In this document: one piece after another, positions 60,346-64,000 of the stretch | How positions within the stretch are numbered: position 1 is the stretch's first letter | Layout of the letters: each line of letters starts with the position of its first letter | Source: Thermoanaerobacteraceae bacterium | GTDB lineage: Bacteria; Bacillota; JADQBR01 | Direction of reading: 5' to 3' | Assembly (NCBI GenBank): GCA_017656305.1 | Contig: JACDOG010000002.1 | Span: forward strand, 104,121-168,120 | Length of the DNA: 64,000 nt | Notes under the pieces: model-generated | Told to the model about the DNA's origin: nothing | The model's database searches: none | What the model saw: the letters and a program-made list of their open reading frames with translations, nothing else | Program-made: the position numbers and the translations under genes

Positions 60346-60406
60346 TTGACAAGCCTTGTTATTTAGTGTACGATTAGCTTGTATATACACCCTATGGGTA
60401 TGTATA
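60346..60406 (+). promoter_or_regulatory. Promoter and operator-like repeat of the triple-HTH gene
   Basis: TTGACA (60346) and TACGAT (60369) with a 17-base spacer form a good sigma-A promoter. TATATACACCC-TAT-GGGTATGTATA (60382-60406), an inverted repeat with two mismatches, covers the expected start site and fits an autoregulatory operator. Confidence 0.65.
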
Positions 60407-60419
60407 GGGGGCGTTGATT

Positions 60420-61205
60420 ATGATAATTTTAGGTGAGAAAATCCGAGAGTTAAGAGAGGAAAGAAATTATACATTAAGTGATCTCGCGGAACGAGCAGGT
60501 CTGTCTGTTTCGTATCTCAGCGAGATTGAGCGGGGCGCCAAGCGGCCTTCAATAAAGACCCTGGACAAGATTTCCAACGCTCTCAATGTGTCTCGCAACA
60601 TGCTGATTGATCTAGGAGGAAATGAATTGAAGGTATCCATGGGTGATAAAATTCGCATGTTACGGGAAGATAAGGGGCTTACCCTGGGAGCGCTGGCAGA
60701 AAAGGTTGGTATTTCACCCAGTTATCTCAGTGAAATAGAGCGGGAAAGTGTTCACCCATCGGTCAATACTATCAAGATGATTGCCAAGGCGCTGGAGGTG
60801 CCTGTTTCCACGCTGATGCACAGTCACGAAAACACTATTGGGTTGAAGCTTCGTTCCATCCGTGAAGAACAGGGGCTAACCCAGGCAGACCTGGCAAAAA
60901 AAGCAGGGATTTCTGCCGGCCTGGTAGGTCAGATTGAGAACGGCAGGGTACAGCCTTCCCTAAAGACATTGGAAAGTGTTGCGGAAGTCTTGGGTGTATC
61001 TCCGTGTTATTTTGTCTTGGATAATGACAGCATCGAGGAGATGCTTCCCAGCTTTTCGCCTGAGCTAAGGAAGTTGCTGGCGGATGAAAACGTGCAGTCC
61101 GTACTGCGGTTGATTTGCAACCTTAATGAAGAGGAACTGCGTTTTGTGTTGAATTTCATTCAGCTCTTCAAAAAAGCCAAAATTACGGATTTTAGACGAG
61201 ATTAA
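60420..61205 (+). CDS. Transcription regulator with three tandem XRE-type HTH domains
   Basis: A 261-aa protein with three full HTH_3 domains at about residues 4-64, 74-134 and 141-202, each with its own recognition pattern (LSVSYLSEIERG, ISPSYLSEIERE, ISAGLVGQIENG), then a 60-residue helical tail. Most relatives have one. Three domains would read a long or multi-part operator, such as the repeat upstream. ATG 60420 follows TAGGGGG; TTG 60414 is possible. A terminator follows. Confidence 0.9.
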   Translation: MIILGEKIRELREERNYTLSDLAERAGLSVSYLSEIERGAKRPSIKTLDKISNALNVSRNMLIDLGGNELKVSMGDKIRMLREDKGLTLGALAEKVGISPSYLSEIERESVHPSVNTIKMIAKALEVPVSTLMHSHENTIGLKLRSIREEQGLTQADLAKKAGISAGLVGQIENGRVQPSLKTLESVAEVLGVSPCYFVLDNDSIEEMLPSFSPELRKLLADENVQSVLRLICNLNEEELRFVLNFIQLFKKAKITDFRRD

Positions 61206-61207
61206 GG

Positions 61208-61228
61208 GGATGGGGCACCATCCTTTTT
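61208..61228 (+). terminator. Terminator of the triple-HTH gene
   Basis: GGATGG and CCATCC pair across GGCA, followed by five T residues, shortly after the stop. Confidence 0.8.
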
Positions 61229-61258
61229 CAATTTTTTTGGTAAAAGAGGTGGCGTATA

Positions 61259-61948
61259 GTGGGTATAAAGGTGCTTTTTGCCGATGATGAACAGAAGATG
61301 CGTAACCTAGTGAAAATGTACCTGGAAAAGGAAGGCTTTGAGGTAGAAGAAGCGGCAGACGGGGAAACCGCCATATCCATGGCGCGCGAAAACGATTATG
61401 ACCTTATTATTTTGGATATTATGATGCCCGAACAGGACGGCTTAAGTGTCTGTCGTTCCATCCGTCAGTTTTCTCACGTGCCCATAATCATGCTCACGGC
61501 CCGTGGTGAGGAAATTGACCGGGTACTGGGCTTTGAGCTGGGTGCCGATGATTATGTCGTTAAGCCTTTCAGCCCGCGGGAACTGGTGGCAAGAGTGAGG
61601 GCGCTGCTACGGCGAACCAGGGAGTTCGGTAGCAAGCAGACTCAGGAAGAAAATGTTCTCCGGTTCAAGGGATTATCCATTGATGTCGCAGCGCGTAAGG
61701 TACTTTACGAAGGAGAAGAAATTGCCCTGACGCCAAAAGAATATGATTTGCTCCTGTTTCTCGCCAAGAATCAAGGAAAGGTCTTTACCCGTGAGGCAAT
61801 TTTGGAACGAGTATGGGGTTACGATTATTTCGGGGATTTACGGACTGTGGATACGCATATCAAAAAGCTGCGGGAGAAGTTAAGCAAGGGGCCGGATAAA
61901 TTTATTCATACCGTGTGGGGTGTAGGCTATAAGTTTGAGGTGACGTAA
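61259..61948 (+). CDS. OmpR/PhoB-type response regulator
   Basis: A 229-aa two-domain regulator. Receiver: acidic pair FADDE, phospho-acceptor Asp53 in ILDIMMPEQDG, and KPFSPRELVARV. DNA-binding winged helix: LTPKEYDLLLFLAKNQGKVFTREAILERVWGYDYFGDLRTVDTHIKKLREKL. GTG 61259 follows AGAGGTGG. It lies 2 bases before its cognate kinase gene. The pair resembles ResD/ResE or PhoP/PhoR in layout; the signal is unknown. Confidence 0.93.
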   Translation: MGIKVLFADDEQKMRNLVKMYLEKEGFEVEEAADGETAISMARENDYDLIILDIMMPEQDGLSVCRSIRQFSHVPIIMLTARGEEIDRVLGFELGADDYVVKPFSPRELVARVRALLRRTREFGSKQTQEENVLRFKGLSIDVAARKVLYEGEEIALTPKEYDLLLFLAKNQGKVFTREAILERVWGYDYFGDLRTVDTHIKKLREKLSKGPDKFIHTVWGVGYKFEVT

Positions 61949-61950
61949 CC

Positions 61951-63702
61951 ATGTACTTAATGCGCAGTGTAGTGGGCAAAATGTGGTTGGGCGTGGTAGC
62001 TTTGGTGCTGGTAACGCTTTTGGTATTGGGTATCTTTTTGACTCAGATGCTGGAAGATTTTTACTACGATCACAAAGAACAGGAAATGGTGCGCAACGGC
62101 ATGCGTATTGCCAATGCCATTGCCCGCGGGGATGAATATGCCATTAGCCATTTGGATTTGCTTGAAGAATTTCTCGGGTCTTCGGTGATGGTTGTTAACA
62201 ATAATGGGCTGGTTCGCTCCTGTAGCGGCATGATGGGTATGCAGCCCGGCACACGCTTTTACAGCAGTGAGGTGGAGCGGGTACTGCGTGGAGAAATTGT
62301 CACTTCGCGCGGCTATCACGAGCGGTTTGACATGGCGATGCTTAATGCTGCGGTGCCCATTAAACGGAGCGGACAGGTTATCGGTGCCGTTTTGATTTAC
62401 ATGCCGGTGGAACCTATTAGTCAGACCATTGCTGATATACGGCGGATAGTCATTTTTACCGGTTTTGGAGCGGTGCTCTTGGCCACAGTTTTGGGCTTTT
62501 TTACAACTAGGAGATTGTCGCTACCGCTGCTGCAGATGAAGAATATTGCTCACCGTATGGCCAACGGTGATTTTAAGGGACGCGTGAAGGTGGAAACAGA
62601 AGACGAAATCGGGCTGCTGGGTAAATCTCTTAATTATATGGCAGCGCAATTGGAAAGTTATACCCAGGCCCTATCGGAGGAAAAGGAAAAGCTTGCCAAC
62701 GTGGTGGGTAGTATGTCAGACGGTATTATAACTTTTGAAGCTTCCGGTAACATTATGTTCCTTAACGAACAGGCGAAACGTCTGTTGGACTGGCAGGAAA
62801 CTGCTTCACAGGAGAAATTGAAGGGTGAATTTAGTGATTGGGTTCAAAAAGTGCTGGAAAATGGTGCTGCCTTAAAAGAAGAGCTGGCTACGGGAAACAG
62901 GGTTATTGCAGTACGCATGTCGCCGCTGGGTGCCCATGACAAACCCAGCGGGGTAGTGGCTATTCTGCAGGATGTGACCAAAGAAAGAGAACTGGAAAGA
63001 CTGCGGAAAGAATTTTTAGCTAGTGTGTCCCATGAACTGCGTACCCCGCTGACGTACCTGCAGGGTTATGCCGAAGCCATGCAGGACGGTTTGGCGGACA
63101 GCCCGGAAGAACGAGAGCAGATTATCAAAATTTTTCTGGACGAAACTCTGCGACTGCGGCGGCTGGTAAATGATCTGATGGATTTGACGCAAATGGAAAA
63201 CGGCCGGTTAAATATGAATATGGATGTCATTGACCTCTGTGCCATTGCCGGACAGGTCAGGGAAAAAATGCAGCCGCTGGCGAGGGAAAAGGGTATCCGG
63301 CTGGAGACGGAAGTGCCCCAGGAGAAAGTCTGGATTGTGGGTGATGCGGACAGGATGCAACAGGTTCTGGTCAATCTGGTGGACAACGCCCTGCGGCATA
63401 CCCCTGCTGGCGGTAGTGTTACGGTAACCGTGTCCAAGGATGAGCAGGCCAGGGTGAGTGTCAGGGATACGGGCTCCGGTATTCCCAAAGAGGAACTGGA
63501 GTATATTTGGGAGCGCTTTTACAAAGTTGACAAAGCGCGTACCCGTCAACACGAGCACAGCGGTACGGGACTGGGCCTGGCCATTGTGAAAAATATTGTT
63601 CAGGCCCACGGTGGTACGGTATCCGTTACCAGTGAACTGGGCCAAGGAACGGAATTTTCCTTCAGCATTCCGCTGGCAGAACGGGAAATGCAGGTCAGCT
63701 AG
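61951..63702 (+). CDS. Membrane sensor histidine kinase
   Basis: A 583-aa kinase. Order: membrane helix (about 12-32), extracellular sensor with a Cys and several Met near residue 90-100, second membrane helix (about 165-190), HAMP, PAS (about 245-330), dimerisation domain with phospho-accepting His in SVSHELRTPLTYLQGYAEAM, and ATPase domain (NLVDNALRHT, DTGSGIP, GTGLGLAIVK). Complete. The downstream MerT-like gene has its own promoter and may be a target. Confidence 0.93.
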   Translation: MYLMRSVVGKMWLGVVALVLVTLLVLGIFLTQMLEDFYYDHKEQEMVRNGMRIANAIARGDEYAISHLDLLEEFLGSSVMVVNNNGLVRSCSGMMGMQPGTRFYSSEVERVLRGEIVTSRGYHERFDMAMLNAAVPIKRSGQVIGAVLIYMPVEPISQTIADIRRIVIFTGFGAVLLATVLGFFTTRRLSLPLLQMKNIAHRMANGDFKGRVKVETEDEIGLLGKSLNYMAAQLESYTQALSEEKEKLANVVGSMSDGIITFEASGNIMFLNEQAKRLLDWQETASQEKLKGEFSDWVQKVLENGAALKEELATGNRVIAVRMSPLGAHDKPSGVVAILQDVTKERELERLRKEFLASVSHELRTPLTYLQGYAEAMQDGLADSPEEREQIIKIFLDETLRLRRLVNDLMDLTQMENGRLNMNMDVIDLCAIAGQVREKMQPLAREKGIRLETEVPQEKVWIVGDADRMQQVLVNLVDNALRHTPAGGSVTVTVSKDEQARVSVRDTGSGIPKEELEYIWERFYKVDKARTRQHEHSGTGLGLAIVKNIVQAHGGTVSVTSELGQGTEFSFSIPLAEREMQVS

Positions 63703-63723
63703 CTTTTACGGTGTGTGCTGATA

Positions 63724-63752
63724 TTGACAGCGTAATTTTTTATTAGTATAAT
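63724..63752 (+). promoter_or_regulatory. Perfect-consensus sigma-A promoter
   Basis: TTGACA and TATAAT are both exact, 17 bases apart, about 30 bases before the MerT-like gene. No obvious operator overlaps it. Confidence 0.88.
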
Positions 63753-63783
63753 AAAAAGAAAGCTTTAAGAGGAGTTACTGGTA

Positions 63784-64000
63784 ATGAAGGAAAAATTGGC
63801 GAGTATCGGAGCAGTCGTTGCCGCATTCTTTTCGTGTATAACCTGACTTTTGCCGCTTGTGTTTGCTGCCCTCGGGTTGAGTGGCGCCGGATTGGGTTCG
63901 CTGGCCGTGTTTGCAAAGTACAAGATTGTCTTTGTGGTCTTGACTGTGGTTTTGCTTGGTGTAGCTTATTATTTAATTTATTATAAGTCCAAGACCAGCA
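63784..64000 (+). CDS. MerT-like membrane protein with in-frame TGA, probable selenoprotein (partial at window edge)
   Basis: ATG 63784 follows AGAGGAG. After 20 codons TGA (63844-63846) interrupts a frame that stays open to the end of the window (72 codons) and reads as a MerT-type transporter: AVVAAFFSCIT-U-LLPLVFAALGLSG, then GSLAVFAKYKIVFV and a second helix ending AYYLIYYKSK. In MerT the position has the second cysteine of the mercury-binding CC pair; here Cys18-x-x-Sec21 is formed. Sec reading is supported by conservation after the TGA and by other selenoproteins in the window. The SECIS is not obvious: a weak stem may lie at 63850-63890. The gene may extend beyond 64000. Confidence 0.72.

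Noticed and set aside
1-64000. CRISPR arrays, tRNA or rRNA genes
   Set aside because: No regularly spaced direct repeats, no tRNA cloverleaf with terminal CCA and no rRNA-like sequence was seen while reading both strands.

Overview
This window looks like chromosome from a motile, endospore-forming, strictly anaerobic Firmicute of the Desulfotomaculum/Thermincola/Peptococcales kind. The basis is a Clostridia-type flagellar operon with FliY and FlhF/FlhG, spore genes (ypeB, sleB, a small acid-soluble spore protein), bacillithiol genes, a PerR-like regulator, a heterodisulfide-reductase energy module and at least three genes that read through an in-frame TGA as selenocysteine. GTG and TTG starts are common.

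Layout. 1-217: tail of a FliK-like gene, then a terminator. 499-24379: one long plus-strand flagellar operon (flgB to flgG) with rod, hook, basal body, export gate, motor, sigma-D and auxiliary genes. 24392-24862: a minus-strand zinc-ribbon/TPR gene. 24974-29612: cheD, cheR, cheC, cheY, fliM, fliY. 29641-32008 (minus): the sleB-ypeB germination pair and a spore protein. 32146-35949: ku, fdhD, a stress protein and a geranylgeranyl-reductase-like flavoprotein. 36283-42919: hdrCBA, mvhD/flxD and three flx-like subunits, an apparent NAD(P)H-linked flavin-based bifurcating complex with selenocysteine in both HdrA and MvhD. 43105-44109: a cation exchanger.

44287-52831 is the least familiar part. 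An operon of an unrecognised protein, a RidA protein, a fold-type I PLP enzyme and a FAD enzyme with a cysteine cluster is followed by a chemoreceptor remnant, a Cys-rich protein, a 198-base structured-RNA candidate bounded by repeats, and a cobalamin mutase cassette. The mutase fuses a KamE/OraE-like B12 domain in front of a KamD-like barrel and lacks the family's usual PLP lysine; a KamB-like reactivase follows. Together these suggest an uncharacterised amino-acid or amine pathway; the substrate cannot be read from sequence.

52897-64000: YlbF, a PerR-like regulator behind a matching palindrome, bshC-bshB1, sfsA, an operon of a half siroheme/ferredoxin protein with a MoxR ATPase and a VWA protein, a regulator with three tandem HTH domains, a response regulator/histidine kinase pair, and at the right edge the start of a MerT-like selenoprotein behind a perfect consensus promoter. 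No rRNA, tRNA, CRISPR array or intact transposase was seen. All family assignments are by reading the sequence; none was checked against a database.
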